A stretch of 64,000 nucleotides of DNA from Hyunsoonleella jejuensis (GTDB taxonomy: Bacteria > Bacteroidota > Bacteroidia > Flavobacteriales > Flavobacteriaceae). The notes below the pieces were generated by a model. That model was not told the DNA's origin, did not search any database, and saw nothing but the letters and a program-made list of their open reading frames with translations. The translations under genes and the position numbers were made by a program. Positions 17,082 through 26,764 of the stretch are shown one piece after another (position 1 is the first letter of the stretch; the number at the start of each line of letters is the position of its first letter). The stretch is from positions 186,001 through 250,000 of the forward strand of contig NZ_FOFN01000002.1 in the NCBI RefSeq assembly GCF_900111025.1, read 5' to 3'.

Positions 17082-17837
17082 TTGAAATACATCATCTTAC
17101 TTCTGTTTCCTATTATAGGATTTTCGCAAAATATAAAAGGAAAAGTTTACGACAACGAATCCACTGTTAAGGGTATAAAAGTTTATAATGTTAGTAAGAA
17201 AATATTAACATATACCAACGAGGATGGTAATTTTGAAATTTCAGCCATTGTTAGTGACACATTACTTTTTGAATCTTTATTTCATCATTCTAAAATAGTA
17301 AAACTCAAGCAAAGCGATTTTGAAGATGTGAGAGTTTTTGAGTTAAACAAATCAGTGAATGAGCTTGGTGAAGTACTCATAAGCAATGACGATGAAGATT
17401 TTAATCCTTTAGAATATACACAAAATGCTGAGCGTGCGTTAGATAGAGATATGAAAAACAACATGCAATTGTATATTCCTCAATCCTCTTATTCTAGCGG
17501 GCTTAACTTTGTAGAAATAGCAAAAATGATTGGTAAACTCTTTAAAAAGAAAAATAAGAGCGAACACATTGAATATATTACTTACAAAGATTTAGATTCA
17601 CTGTTTAAAGTAGACGAATTGTTTAATTTAAATTTAATTGAAGAAGATTTAAATATACCAGAAAAATATGCACATTTATTTTTGGATTATTGTGAGACCA
17701 AAAACCTGAATAAAGATCTCATTACCGAAAAAAATAAAGTTATTCTTCTAGATTCGATGGTGAGATTCAGTAAAGATTTTATAAAAATTACCGAAACATT
17801 TGAAGCCTCTAAAGATTCGTTGCGCTTAAAAAACTAA
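17082..17837 (+). CDS. Exported protein with a carboxypeptidase-D-regulatory-like domain
   Basis: A signal peptide (KYIILLLFPIIGFSQ) precedes a single beta-sandwich of the CarboxypepD_reg type (about residues 16-95): GKVYDNESTVKGIKVYN, TYTNEDGNFEISA and DTLLFESLFHHSK are typical of the domain found at the N-terminus of TonB-dependent receptors. Here it is followed by about 150 residues of helical, charged sequence with no recognisable fold, so it is not a receptor. No ATG is available. A TTG at 17082 directly before the signal peptide is preferred over the TTG at 17058, which overlaps a promoter-like TTACTTTG. Function unknown; the cell location is periplasm or outer membrane. Confidence 0.6.
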   Translation: MKYIILLLFPIIGFSQNIKGKVYDNESTVKGIKVYNVSKKILTYTNEDGNFEISAIVSDTLLFESLFHHSKIVKLKQSDFEDVRVFELNKSVNELGEVLISNDDEDFNPLEYTQNAERALDRDMKNNMQLYIPQSSYSSGLNFVEIAKMIGKLFKKKNKSEHIEYITYKDLDSLFKVDELFNLNLIEEDLNIPEKYAHLFLDYCETKNLNKDLITEKNKVILLDSMVRFSKDFIKITETFEASKDSLRLKN

Positions 17838-17898
17838 TATCATACTAATTCTTCGTTTCAAAAGTTATATTTTTAGCCATATTTATTTTTGATACCCA

Positions 17899-19470
17899 AT
17901 GAAGAAGTACATCTACATTTTACTAACTATTTGTTTTTTGGTGCTTTGGAGCTCCTGTAGAAAAGATTTTGAATTTTCAGCAAGTACAGGAAGCCTTGAG
18001 TTTTCCAGAGATACTGTGTATTTAGATACCATTTTTACAAATATAGGTTCTAGTACGTATAACTTAAAGGTCTATAACAGAAGTAATGATGATATATTGA
18101 TTCCTACCGTGAGATTAGGTTTAGGAGACGCATCGCAATACCGCTTGAGTGTTGATGGACTTACAGGAAAAACTTTTGAAGATATTGAGCTTTTGGCAAA
18201 TGATAGTCTATTTATTTTTATTGAAACTACAGTTGATATTAATAATTTCCCAAACCCTGATGGCGAGTATTTGTATACAGACCAAATAGAATTTGATTCT
18301 GGCGGAAATTTACAAGAAGTAGAATTGGTTACGCTTATTAAGGATGCAACATTTATATTTCCAGATAGGGATAACACTACAAAAATACAAGAAACTATTA
18401 ATTTAGGCACAGAAGATGACCCTGTAAGAGCAGTAGGTAGAGAGTTAATGAATGATGAACTTATCTTTACCAAGGAAAAACCTTATGTAATTTATGGTTT
18501 TGCGGCTGTACCTGAAGGACAAACACTTACCATTGAGGCTGGAGCAAGATTACATTTTCATGAAAACTCTGGAATTATAGTGCAATCAGGTGCTTCCATT
18601 AATGTAAATGGAGCATTAAGTACAGACCAAGAACTTTTAGAAAACGAAGTTATTTTTGAAGGCGATCGTTTAGAACCTAACTTTTCAGAACGCCCAGGTC
18701 AATGGGCTACTATTTGGTTACTTGATGGTAGCGTAAATAATACATTCAATTACGCAACAATTAAGAATGCTATAGTTGGTATTTTGTGTGATGGTGATGC
18801 TAATGCAACTGACGATAAGCTTACTATTACCAATTCGCAAATATATAATTCTGGTAGTTTTGGTATATTAGGCAGAAACACTTCTATTACAGGAGAAAAT
18901 GTAGTTCTTAATAATGCAGGTCAGTCCGTACTTGCAGTAACATTAGGAGGTAAATACAATTTTACGCATTCTACTATAACAAACTATTGGCAAAATGGTC
19001 CACGCCCATTACCTGCCCTTTTAATAAATAATTTTTTGAGAGTATTAGACGAAAACGAAAATGAAGTTGAAGTTATTGCTGATTTAAGTGAAGCGAATTT
19101 TAATAATTGTATTATTTACGGAAATGATAATCCAGAATTTTTAGTAGATCAATCTGAAGAGCAAACAGTAGATTTCAATTTTAAATTCACGAATTGTTTG
19201 GTGCGTTTTGATGATAGAAACGATAATTTTACAGGACCAAATTTTGATTTTGAAAACATGGGGTTATACGAAAATGTTATTTTCAATGAAGAACCCAACT
19301 TTTTAGAACCCAATGAAAATATGTTAATTATTGGTGATGACTCTGCTGCTAACGGACAAGGAAATACCACCTTTGCAAACCAAGTGCCAACAGATATTTT
19401 AAATGTAAATAGAACAGCTTCTCCTGATATTGGTGCTTATCAGCATATTACGTTTCCAGAAGAGGATTAA
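17899..19470 (+). CDS. Surface lipoprotein with right-handed beta-helix region
   Basis: The lipoprotein signal ends in WSSC at about residue 20. Residues 25-160 look like an Ig-like or abnormal-spindle-type beta-sandwich (LEFSRDTVYLDTIFTNIGSSTYNLKVYNRS). Residues 180-450 contain repeated short strands such as GFAAVPEGQTLTIEAGARL, ASINVNGAL and NSQIYNSGSFGILG, which fit a parallel beta-helix. The C-terminus NRTASPDIGAYQH is a common ending of such proteins. It is a conserved type of flavobacterial lipoprotein; a role in carbohydrate or surface binding is a guess. The 523-aa frame starts with ATG 61 nt after the previous gene, so both may be one transcript. Confidence 0.7.
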   Translation: MKKYIYILLTICFLVLWSSCRKDFEFSASTGSLEFSRDTVYLDTIFTNIGSSTYNLKVYNRSNDDILIPTVRLGLGDASQYRLSVDGLTGKTFEDIELLANDSLFIFIETTVDINNFPNPDGEYLYTDQIEFDSGGNLQEVELVTLIKDATFIFPDRDNTTKIQETINLGTEDDPVRAVGRELMNDELIFTKEKPYVIYGFAAVPEGQTLTIEAGARLHFHENSGIIVQSGASINVNGALSTDQELLENEVIFEGDRLEPNFSERPGQWATIWLLDGSVNNTFNYATIKNAIVGILCDGDANATDDKLTITNSQIYNSGSFGILGRNTSITGENVVLNNAGQSVLAVTLGGKYNFTHSTITNYWQNGPRPLPALLINNFLRVLDENENEVEVIADLSEANFNNCIIYGNDNPEFLVDQSEEQTVDFNFKFTNCLVRFDDRNDNFTGPNFDFENMGLYENVIFNEEPNFLEPNENMLIIGDDSAANGQGNTTFANQVPTDILNVNRTASPDIGAYQHITFPEED

Positions 19471-19540
19471 TATATAATGGTACTAAAAAACTGTAGTATA
19501 AAAAAATCAAATCAGTTCGGCAAAGCGACAACGCGAATGA

Positions 19541-20419
19541 TTACTCACGCTCTAACTGCGCTTTATAAACATCTAAATTAGCTTTAGTTTCCTCATCCAA
19601 TTCAGGTTCTTGTATATCGGTATATTGGCTTAATACATCGTACATAATTTTAGCCACAATATAGCGTGCTGTTGGCTTATCATCGGCTGGAATATTATAC
19701 CATGGGGCATGTTCTTTAGATGTTCTATTCATCACATCTTCATAGCATTTCTGGTATTTATCCCAAAGTTCACGCTCCTTTAAATCACCAGCTGAGAATT
19801 TCCAATTCTTTTCCTGTTTGCGTAAACGTCGTAATAAGCGATACTTTTGTTCATCTTTTGATAAATTCAAGAAGAACTTAAAAATTATTGTGCCATTTTC
19901 AGCAATGTGCTTCTCAAAATTATTAATCTGTTCAAAACGCTTATCCCAAAACGCTTCATTTATGTCTTCAACAGAATTTACATCTGGCAAATTTTCATTT
20001 AAAATATAATTTGGATGTACTCGTGTGACCAAAACATTTTCGTAATGCGTACGGTTAAACACCCCAAATTTCCCACGTTGTGGCAATGCAATATAGTGCC
20101 TCCATAAGTAATCATGACTCAACTCTAAATCTGTTGGCACTTTAAAACTGTGCACCTCTACACCTCTTACATTAAAGCTTTTAAATACTTCGCGCACCAA
20201 ACTATCTTTACCAGAAGTATCCATTCCTTGTAAACATACTAAAACCGCATATTTATCGTGCGCATACATCGTATTTTGTATGTTGCTTAATAATTTACGC
20301 GTTTTTTTTAAGGCACTTTTCACATCATCTTCGGGAACTTCCAAATCATACGACGTTGGTAAATCTTCGATATTTATTTTTGAAATGATTTTAAACTCTG
20401 ATTCTTTAATGTTTTTCAT
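19541..20419 (-). CDS. PPK2-family polyphosphate kinase
   Basis: Transfers phosphate between polyphosphate and nucleotides in the cytoplasm. Walker A-like loop LQGMDTSGKDSLVREVF lies near residues 62-78. The family block FNRTHYENVLVTRVHP and lid arginines in RLLRRLRKQEKNWKFS follow, and the C-terminal HAPWYNIPADDKPTARYIVA is highly typical. The single-domain size (292 aa) and the FNRxHYExVLVxRVH form suggest class III, which can phosphorylate both NMP and NDP (inference). The frame is open upstream to 20518, but the extra 33 residues are not PPK2-like; the ATG at 20419 is preferred. Divergent from the coiled-coil protein at 20536. Confidence 0.9.
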   Translation of the reverse strand: MKNIKESEFKIISKINIEDLPTSYDLEVPEDDVKSALKKTRKLLSNIQNTMYAHDKYAVLVCLQGMDTSGKDSLVREVFKSFNVRGVEVHSFKVPTDLELSHDYLWRHYIALPQRGKFGVFNRTHYENVLVTRVHPNYILNENLPDVNSVEDINEAFWDKRFEQINNFEKHIAENGTIIFKFFLNLSKDEQKYRLLRRLRKQEKNWKFSAGDLKERELWDKYQKCYEDVMNRTSKEHAPWYNIPADDKPTARYIVAKIMYDVLSQYTDIQEPELDEETKANLDVYKAQLERE

Positions 20420-20535
20420 ACTTAAAATGCTACAATATTCGCTGTGGTAAATATAAGACTTTTCATGTTTTCGATGTATTACAATCAGTTTCATAATGAT
20501 TTGATTATGTTTGTACACCTACTTATGTTATAATT

Positions 20536-21300
20536 ATGAATAAATTTTACTTAACCCTACTACCAATTCTCTTAATTTCCTGTAGTATTTTTGCTCAAAA
20601 CGATTGCGAACGTGCTAATTCCCGTATTGTTGCTGCATATTCCCATGTAAAAAAAGCTTATGATTCTAGAAATATTACCGACATAAAATATTTTTCTGTC
20701 CGGTCTAAAGAATCTTTTGAAAACTCTAAGATAGATTTAGAAACCTGTGGTTGTAAAATTGCGCATAAAAAAGCGCTGGATGCTATTAACCTTTTGACTA
20801 AAGTAGCTACAGTAGATATTTATGAAGATGCTAGGTTTTTTGTGAAGCGCACGAGAGATATAGCAAAAGAGGCAATGATTAGTATTGATGAATGTAGTTA
20901 CAAAAGCACAAATAAAGTTTCAGTAAATGAATCGGCAGCAATACTTACTAATAATGATCAGAATATGCTAGATTTACAAAAGCAACAATTAGTACTTAAG
21001 CAACAACAAGATGCCCTAGAGACAAAAGCAGAGGAAATTAAACTACAGCTAATGTCTGAACAACTCAAGAAAAACAGAGCATTAATAGAACGTTATAAAG
21101 CGATAATTACTACAAACATAAAAACATTTAATCATTCTTTATCATCAATGTCATGCAATGCCAAAACTATTGCTCAAACCAACACCAACATTGCCGTAAA
21201 CTTAGATAATAAAAGCTCAAAGGAAATAAGTTTGTTCTATAAAAATAAACTGCAAATGATCACTAACGAATACTTAATGTTGTTGAGTTCGTGTAATTAG
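20536..21300 (+). CDS. Secreted protein with helical N-domain and coiled coil, unknown function
   Basis: A signal peptide (to FAQ at residue 21) precedes a four-Cys helical domain (CERANSRIVAAYSHVKKAYDSRN, CGCKIAHKKALDAINLL, ECSYKS). A long coiled coil follows around residues 140-190 (LDLQKQQLVLKQQQDALETK), and then a C-terminal tail. The protein is 254 aa and recognised only as a conserved-looking flavobacterial type. It converges on the sigma-54 activator with 1 nt between stops. Confidence 0.6.
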   Translation: MNKFYLTLLPILLISCSIFAQNDCERANSRIVAAYSHVKKAYDSRNITDIKYFSVRSKESFENSKIDLETCGCKIAHKKALDAINLLTKVATVDIYEDARFFVKRTRDIAKEAMISIDECSYKSTNKVSVNESAAILTNNDQNMLDLQKQQLVLKQQQDALETKAEEIKLQLMSEQLKKNRALIERYKAIITTNIKTFNHSLSSMSCNAKTIAQTNTNIAVNLDNKSSKEISLFYKNKLQMITNEYLMLLSSCN

Positions 21301-21301
21301 A

Positions 21302-22465
21302 TTATTTACTAGCAAATAGTTTTACATCTTGCTCACTAACTTCTGAACCTCCAAGAATAATTAATCGTTCCACTACATTTCTCAACTCACGGATATTTCC
21401 AGTCCAATCGTAATCCTGTAAAAGTTTTATGGCTTTATCAGAAAAACTTTTTTGGGCTGTTCCTTGCTCATCGGCAATTTTCTTTGCAAAGTGATTTACT
21501 AAAAGTGGAATATCATCACGTCTTTCATTTAAAGCAGGTACTTTTATTAAAATCACGGCAAGTCTGTGATATAAATCCTCACGAAACTTTCCATCTTCAA
21601 TTTCCTTTTTTAAATTCTTATTGGTAGCAGCAACAACGCGAACATCAACTTTAATGTCTTTATCGCTACCTACACGTTGAATTCTACTTTCTTGAAGTGC
21701 TCGCAACACTTTTGCTTGTGCAGACAAACTCATATCCCCAATTTCATCTAGGAAAATAGTACCGCCATTCGCAGCTTCAAATTTACCAGCCCTATCTTTA
21801 TTTGCGCTTGTAAAAGCACCTTTAACATGTCCAAACAGTTCGCTTTCTATCAATTCACTCGGTATTGCAGCACAATTTACTTCTATAATAGGACCTTTAA
21901 CGCGCTCGCTCTTTTCATGCAACCAATGTGCCACTAGCTCCTTTCCTGTGCCATTAGGGCCAGTTATCAAAACTCTAGCATCGGTAGGGGCCACTTTGTC
22001 AATCATATCCTTTATTTGAGAGATGGAATCACTTTCCCCTATCATCTCATATTTCTTGCTTACCTTTTTCTTTAGAATTTTATTTTCTACAACTAATTCT
22101 TTTCTATCTAAGGCAATTCTAACAGTATTTAATAATCTATTTAAATCTGGTGGTTTGGAAATATAATCAAACGCTCCTAAGCGCATCGTATTTACCGCAG
22201 TATCTAAATCGCCATGACCGGATATCATCACAACAGGTGTTTCAGGTTTTAATTTACGGGTAGCTTCTAGCACTTCAACACCATCCATTTTTGGCATTTT
22301 TATATCGCACAGCACCAAATCATAATCCGTTTTTTTAATTTTATCCATTCCAGCCAAACCATCCTCTGCTTCCTCAACTTCATAAGTATCATTTTCCTCA
22401 GAAAGGATTTTCACCAACACACGTCTTATAGCCGCTTCATCTTCAATAATTAATATTTTAGGCAT
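21302..22465 (-). CDS. Sigma-54 activator response regulator lacking a DNA-binding domain
   Basis: Receiver domain at residues 1-115 with acidic pocket E8-D9, phospho-acceptor D54 (LCDIKMPKMDG) and K104. AAA+ sigma-54 interaction domain at about 140-380: Walker A GPNGTGKE 169-176, GAFTSA loop 216-221 and Walker B GTIFLDEIG 235-243. The protein ends at SEQDVKLFASK, residue 387, just where an NtrC-type protein would begin its Fis-type HTH, so there is no DNA-binding domain. The sigma-54 contact loop is GAFTSA rather than GAFTGA. It likely acts from solution or via a partner. No kinase is adjacent. It is the last gene of a tight five-gene operon, 3 nt after the DUF6268-like gene. Confidence 0.9.
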   Translation of the reverse strand: MPKILIIEDEAAIRRVLVKILSEENDTYEVEEAEDGLAGMDKIKKTDYDLVLCDIKMPKMDGVEVLEATRKLKPETPVVMISGHGDLDTAVNTMRLGAFDYISKPPDLNRLLNTVRIALDRKELVVENKILKKKVSKKYEMIGESDSISQIKDMIDKVAPTDARVLITGPNGTGKELVAHWLHEKSERVKGPIIEVNCAAIPSELIESELFGHVKGAFTSANKDRAGKFEAANGGTIFLDEIGDMSLSAQAKVLRALQESRIQRVGSDKDIKVDVRVVAATNKNLKKEIEDGKFREDLYHRLAVILIKVPALNERRDDIPLLVNHFAKKIADEQGTAQKSFSDKAIKLLQDYDWTGNIRELRNVVERLIILGGSEVSEQDVKLFASK

Positions 22466-22468
22466 ATT

Positions 22469-23353
22469 TTATATTTTAAATTTAATTCCTGATCTTAAAT
22501 AAAACGCATTTACCTCGTCTAATTTAAAAACTTCATCTCTATTTTCATTACGCAGTACATTATTTAGTCTAAACGTATATCCTGTATACAAATACCCTAC
22601 CAAATTTTTGGTGAACAAGTATTCGTAACCTAATCCTCCAATAGCCACAGAAAGTGAAATATGATCTACACTTTGTCCGTTTATAACCGACGGTTCTTGT
22701 AAATGCGCTAAATAACCATCTAACCCAACAAAGGCCTGAATATTATTTTTATTATCTATAGCGTACTTTATATTCGATTTTGGCACTCCGGCATTAAAGC
22801 TCCATTTTTCATTTATTTCTCTGTAATAACTCACAAAAGGCAGTGGAAATGGTAATCCTACCGTTGCATTGTAAGTTAAACCCAAAATTAAGCGGTATGG
22901 GCGTTTTAACGTTTCATCATCTCGCCTATCATTAATTACAAAAACACCTCCATTTAAAAAATAATCGTCGGAAACCAAACGCTTAGTAAGTGTTGATGCA
23001 ATTCTAGGATTAAATTTTAAACCTATGCGTATATTTTTATTCCATTTAAAGGTATAACCAATATTGGCATCTATAATATGGATTCGTTTTAAACCTCTAG
23101 TGTCAAACGGATAGTTTTCTTCCAAATCTAAAATTACTTTATTGTATTCAACGCCTAAAACTAGGTAAGTGTCTTTTTTTAATTTTAGTGGATAATTTAA
23201 TAAGGCGCGCAATCTGGTATAATCATCATCAGTATTACTTTGAGGTATAAATGAATATTCCAATCGTGCTAAATCTGTAAGTTGAGCGTGCCCATTTTGT
23301 ATTCCCAATACGCATAGCAAAAATATCATAAAACATGAAAACCTGTGCGACAT
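22469..23353 (-). CDS. Outer-membrane beta-barrel protein, DUF6268-like
   Basis: A signal peptide ending at GHAQ is followed by about 270 residues of alternating amphipathic strands (LARLEYSFIPQSNTDDDY, DTYLVLGVEYNKVI, NIGYTFKWNKNIRIGLKF, YEYLFTKNLVGYLYTGYTF) and a C-terminal aromatic strand. This is the pattern of a small outer-membrane barrel. Assignment to DUF6268 is from memory and tentative; the barrel is the firmer claim. Fourth gene of the operon running from the ABC ATPase to the response regulator. Confidence 0.65.
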   Translation of the reverse strand: MSHRFSCFMIFLLCVLGIQNGHAQLTDLARLEYSFIPQSNTDDDYTRLRALLNYPLKLKKDTYLVLGVEYNKVILDLEENYPFDTRGLKRIHIIDANIGYTFKWNKNIRIGLKFNPRIASTLTKRLVSDDYFLNGGVFVINDRRDDETLKRPYRLILGLTYNATVGLPFPLPFVSYYREINEKWSFNAGVPKSNIKYAIDNKNNIQAFVGLDGYLAHLQEPSVINGQSVDHISLSVAIGGLGYEYLFTKNLVGYLYTGYTFRLNNVLRNENRDEVFKLDEVNAFYLRSGIKFKI

Positions 23354-23365
23354 TTAGTTGCTTCG

Positions 23366-24304
23366 TTATTTGATTTCTGAAAGATTTGATTTAATATGAA
23401 TATCTCTTTGAGGAAATGGAATTGTAATATTATATTCTCTAAAAAGTTTATCTATTTCAAATCTTAGATCACTTTTAGGAACTGCTCCAATAAAACTATT
23501 GTTAAGCGTAAACATCAATCGGAACTCTAAGGAGCTATCTCCAAAATTATCGAAAAACACTTGTGGTGCAGGATGTTTTAGTACCATTTCATGAGATTCT
23601 GCTGCTTGTAACAATAATTTTTTCACCAGTTGTACATCGCTACCATAAGCAACCCCAACATGAACACTTTCCCTAGTTACCGAGCCATTTTGAGTCCAAT
23701 TATATAAACTATTTGTAAGGTATAAATGATTTGGTATAATAAGCACCTTGTTATCGATAGTTACGGCCCTTGTAGTACGTAGTTTAATTTCTTCTACGCG
23801 TCCCACTTTACCTTCTAGCTCAACGATATCGCCAACTTGAACAGATCGGTCAACTAAAATAAAAATACCCGAAATTATATCTTGAAATAGTGTTTGCAAC
23901 GCTAAACCCACACCGATTAACAGGGCTGCAGATGCTGCAAATACCGCGGTAACATTCACACCAATTGAATCGAAAACCACAAGCATTACAATAAAATAAA
24001 TAACCCACCTTGCAAAAGAAAATACAGTGTTAAATTTCACCTTGTCTTCTTTGGGCATTTTTCTTGTAACAAGTTTTTTTACAAATCGTAATACGAAAGA
24101 TGTTATAATAAGAACTAAAACAACCAGCAACACATACCCTACCGTTAATACAACCTGATGTTCGTCGTTACCTTGGCCCACAGGAAAATCTAAAATTTTA
24201 TAATTCAGAAAATCTGAAATAGCCTGTCCTACGGTAGTCTCCTGTAATACTTCACTAATACCGTCAACTTCCTTGTCCTTTATATCTTTTAGTTTCTCTT
24301 GCAT
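23366..24304 (-). CDS. MscS-type mechanosensitive channel
   Basis: A small-conductance channel that releases solutes on osmotic downshock. About three membrane helices are visible at residues 45-155, ending in the Gly/Ala-rich pore helix AASAALLIGVGLALQTLFQDIISGIFIL. The MscS beta-domain follows, with QVGDIVELEGKVGRVEEIKLRTT and IPNHLYLTNSLYNWT, then a C-terminal alpha/beta region. The 312-aa length is normal. It starts 1 nt after the permease stop, so it is translationally close-coupled to an ABC exporter, an unusual partner. Confidence 0.9.
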   Translation of the reverse strand: MQEKLKDIKDKEVDGISEVLQETTVGQAISDFLNYKILDFPVGQGNDEHQVVLTVGYVLLVVLVLIITSFVLRFVKKLVTRKMPKEDKVKFNTVFSFARWVIYFIVMLVVFDSIGVNVTAVFAASAALLIGVGLALQTLFQDIISGIFILVDRSVQVGDIVELEGKVGRVEEIKLRTTRAVTIDNKVLIIPNHLYLTNSLYNWTQNGSVTRESVHVGVAYGSDVQLVKKLLLQAAESHEMVLKHPAPQVFFDNFGDSSLEFRLMFTLNNSFIGAVPKSDLRFEIDKLFREYNITIPFPQRDIHIKSNLSEIK

Positions 24305-24305
24305 T

Positions 24306-25619
24306 TTAATACTTAATCCACTTTAATAATTCTTTATAACTTGGTTTTTTGCCATACATTAAAATACCGACCCTGTATATTTTTGCCGCAATCCAAACGG
24401 TAAACATAAACGTACCAATAAGTAATCCTAAAGATAACAATTGTTGCCAAATTGGAACACCAAACGGTATGCGCATTAACATAACTACTGGAGAAGTAAA
24501 CGGGATAAATGAAAAAACAGTTGATACCGTGCCATGTGGGTCTTCAATTACAGTAAAAATACCAATATATACTGCCAATATTAAGGGCATAATAATAGGA
24601 AGCATAAACTGTTGCGTATCTGTTTCATTATCTACCGCCGCCCCTATTGCAGCATAAAGCGAACTATACAACAAATAACCGCTAATAAAAAACAGAACAA
24701 ATGCCACAATTAAATTAGTAAGCGGTAAATTAAAAAATCCTTGAATTGCCCCTAACAATTGATTGTTTACCTCAGGGTTTTCCATAGCCTGCTGAATGGC
24801 TGCTTGTTGCGGCGTTTGCATTTGCGCCATATCGATCCCAAAAATTGCCGAAACCACAAATAGCAATATACTACCAAGAATTAACCAAATAGCAAACTGT
24901 GTAAGTCCAGCCAAAGATGTGCCAATAATTTTACCAAGCATTAACTGAACAGGTTTTACAGAAGATATTATCACCTCAATAATTCTACTCGTTTTTTCCT
25001 CGATAACACTGCGCATTATCATATTGCCATAAATGATAATAAACATGAATAACAAATAGCCTGCGGCACCACCAAAAATAAGTTTTATTATACTATCCGT
25101 TTTAGAGGACGTTTCTCCTGTAAAGTTTTCTTGAAAAATATCAACATAGACTTTCGAAGATTCTATTTTTTCTACATCAACACCAACCTTTTCATAATTC
25201 ATTAACGTTAAGTGTTTTTCTAGTTTGTTTTCCAATCTGGAAATGACAGTTAAAGATGGGGATTCTTCTGAGTAAAACTTTATGCTATTTGAAATATCTT
25301 CAACGGTAGATTTATCTTGAATATGCAAAAGTCCATACCCTGAAGTTTCAGTAACCAACAATTTAGCATCTTGAAGCGACAGCCCTTCCAGAATATTATA
25401 GGTGGTGTTGTCAGTATTCGTAAAAATAGTTGCAACTTGTCCCGATTCATCTAAGATTGAAATAGTTCTTACTTTATCATTGTTTAACTGCGATAAATAG
25501 GCCACAACGCTAATGAGGGCAATCATGATGATAGGGCTCAAAATCGTCATGATGATAAATGACTTATTTTTAACCTTTGATAAATATTCACGCTTTATAA
25601 TAAGAGGTAAATGATTCAT
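24306..25619 (-). CDS. ABC-2 type transporter permease (NatB-like)
   Basis: Inner-membrane half of an exporter. A first helix near residues 22-42 is followed by a large extracytoplasmic domain of about 140 residues. Five or more helices then follow from about residue 180, including the ABC-2 block MRSVIEEKTSRIIEVIISSVKPVQLMLGKIIG. This layout is that of NatB/YhaP sodium-export-like permeases, and the cargo is not deducible. The 437-aa length is normal. It begins 3 nt after the ATPase stop. Confidence 0.87.
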   Translation of the reverse strand: MNHLPLIIKREYLSKVKNKSFIIMTILSPIIMIALISVVAYLSQLNNDKVRTISILDESGQVATIFTNTDNTTYNILEGLSLQDAKLLVTETSGYGLLHIQDKSTVEDISNSIKFYSEESPSLTVISRLENKLEKHLTLMNYEKVGVDVEKIESSKVYVDIFQENFTGETSSKTDSIIKLIFGGAAGYLLFMFIIIYGNMIMRSVIEEKTSRIIEVIISSVKPVQLMLGKIIGTSLAGLTQFAIWLILGSILLFVVSAIFGIDMAQMQTPQQAAIQQAMENPEVNNQLLGAIQGFFNLPLTNLIVAFVLFFISGYLLYSSLYAAIGAAVDNETDTQQFMLPIIMPLILAVYIGIFTVIEDPHGTVSTVFSFIPFTSPVVMLMRIPFGVPIWQQLLSLGLLIGTFMFTVWIAAKIYRVGILMYGKKPSYKELLKWIKY

Positions 25620-25622
25620 GTT

Positions 25623-26558
25623 TTATTGAAGGTTATTACGAGTTACTGTTTGAATAAAAATATCGTTCACGCTAGGAATTAATTCTACAAAATAAGACAC
25701 TTCTCCTTTTGATGTTAAAAAATTTAGCAAATCGTTAGCGCTTTGGTTTTCATTAAGTTGAATATTTAATTTTAACTCATTATTTAATGTTTTAAAACTA
25801 GCAGGTGTAATTTTAAAAGTATTTGAAAGCTCCTGTTTTAATGTTGAATTATCGGGGACCGTAATTCCTACCTCAAACGTATTTGATTTATAGGCACGTT
25901 TTACGTCCAAAATTCTTCCATCTAAAATTTTGTTGGATTTATGAATAAGCGTAATGTCATCACAAAGTTCTTCAACAGATTCCATTCTATGTGTTGAAAA
26001 AATTACAGTAGCACCGTTTTCGCGTAGCCTTAAAATTTCGTCTTTTATTAAGTTAGCGTTAATTGGGTCGAATCCTGAAAAGGGTTCATCAAAAATCAAC
26101 AATTTAGGTTCGTGTAATACCGTAACCACAAACTGTATTTTTTGGGCCATACCTTTTGAAAGTTCCTGGATTTTTTTATTCCACCAGTCGCCAATTTCCA
26201 AACGTTCAAACCAATATTTTAAGCGTTCTTTAGCAACCGCTTTACTTAAACCCTTTAGTTGTGCCAAATACAACGCCTGCTCACCTACTTTCATAGATTT
26301 GTATAAACCGCGTTCCTCGGGTAAATAACCAATATCGCTAATATGAGATGCTTTTAAAGGCTCACCATCTAGAATTACCTTACCCGTATCGGGTAATGTA
26401 ATTTGGTTTATGATTCGAATTAAAGTAGTTTTTCCTGCTCCATTTGGCCCCAATAGCCCATAAATACTACCTTTAGGAACATTAATAGAAACATTATTTA
26501 AGGCTGTAAAATCCCCGAATTTTTTACTTACACCAATAACTTCCAATAGGTTATCCAT
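25623..26558 (-). CDS. ABC transporter ATP-binding protein (NatA-like)
   Basis: Nucleotide-binding subunit: Walker A GPNGAGKTT near residues 37-45, signature LSKGMAQKIQFVVTVLHEP near 138-156, Walker B LLIFDEPFSGFDP near 158-170, and the switch His in FSTHRM. A C-terminal extension of about 90 residues is typical of NatA/CcmA-like exporters. First gene of the five-gene minus-strand operon. On the minus strand a TATCTTTA, one mismatch from TAnnTTTG, lies a few tens of bases upstream. Confidence 0.92.
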   Translation of the reverse strand: MDNLLEVIGVSKKFGDFTALNNVSINVPKGSIYGLLGPNGAGKTTLIRIINQITLPDTGKVILDGEPLKASHISDIGYLPEERGLYKSMKVGEQALYLAQLKGLSKAVAKERLKYWFERLEIGDWWNKKIQELSKGMAQKIQFVVTVLHEPKLLIFDEPFSGFDPINANLIKDEILRLRENGATVIFSTHRMESVEELCDDITLIHKSNKILDGRILDVKRAYKSNTFEVGITVPDNSTLKQELSNTFKITPASFKTLNNELKLNIQLNENQSANDLLNFLTSKGEVSYFVELIPSVNDIFIQTVTRNNLQ

Positions 26559-26764
26559 TCACAATTTTTAATTATTATTAATCGTAAAGATATTAAATGT
26601 ATATGAGTTGAAAACATGTAAACATTTCAAAATATCTAGGGAAGAATTGACAAGAACTTTTAGATAATATATTCTCCTTGTTACTCTCCCTTTCACCGCA
26701 AATAGTATTGATTTAATACACCCCAACTTTAGTATTTAAATGTAACTTCAAACAAGTAACCTCT

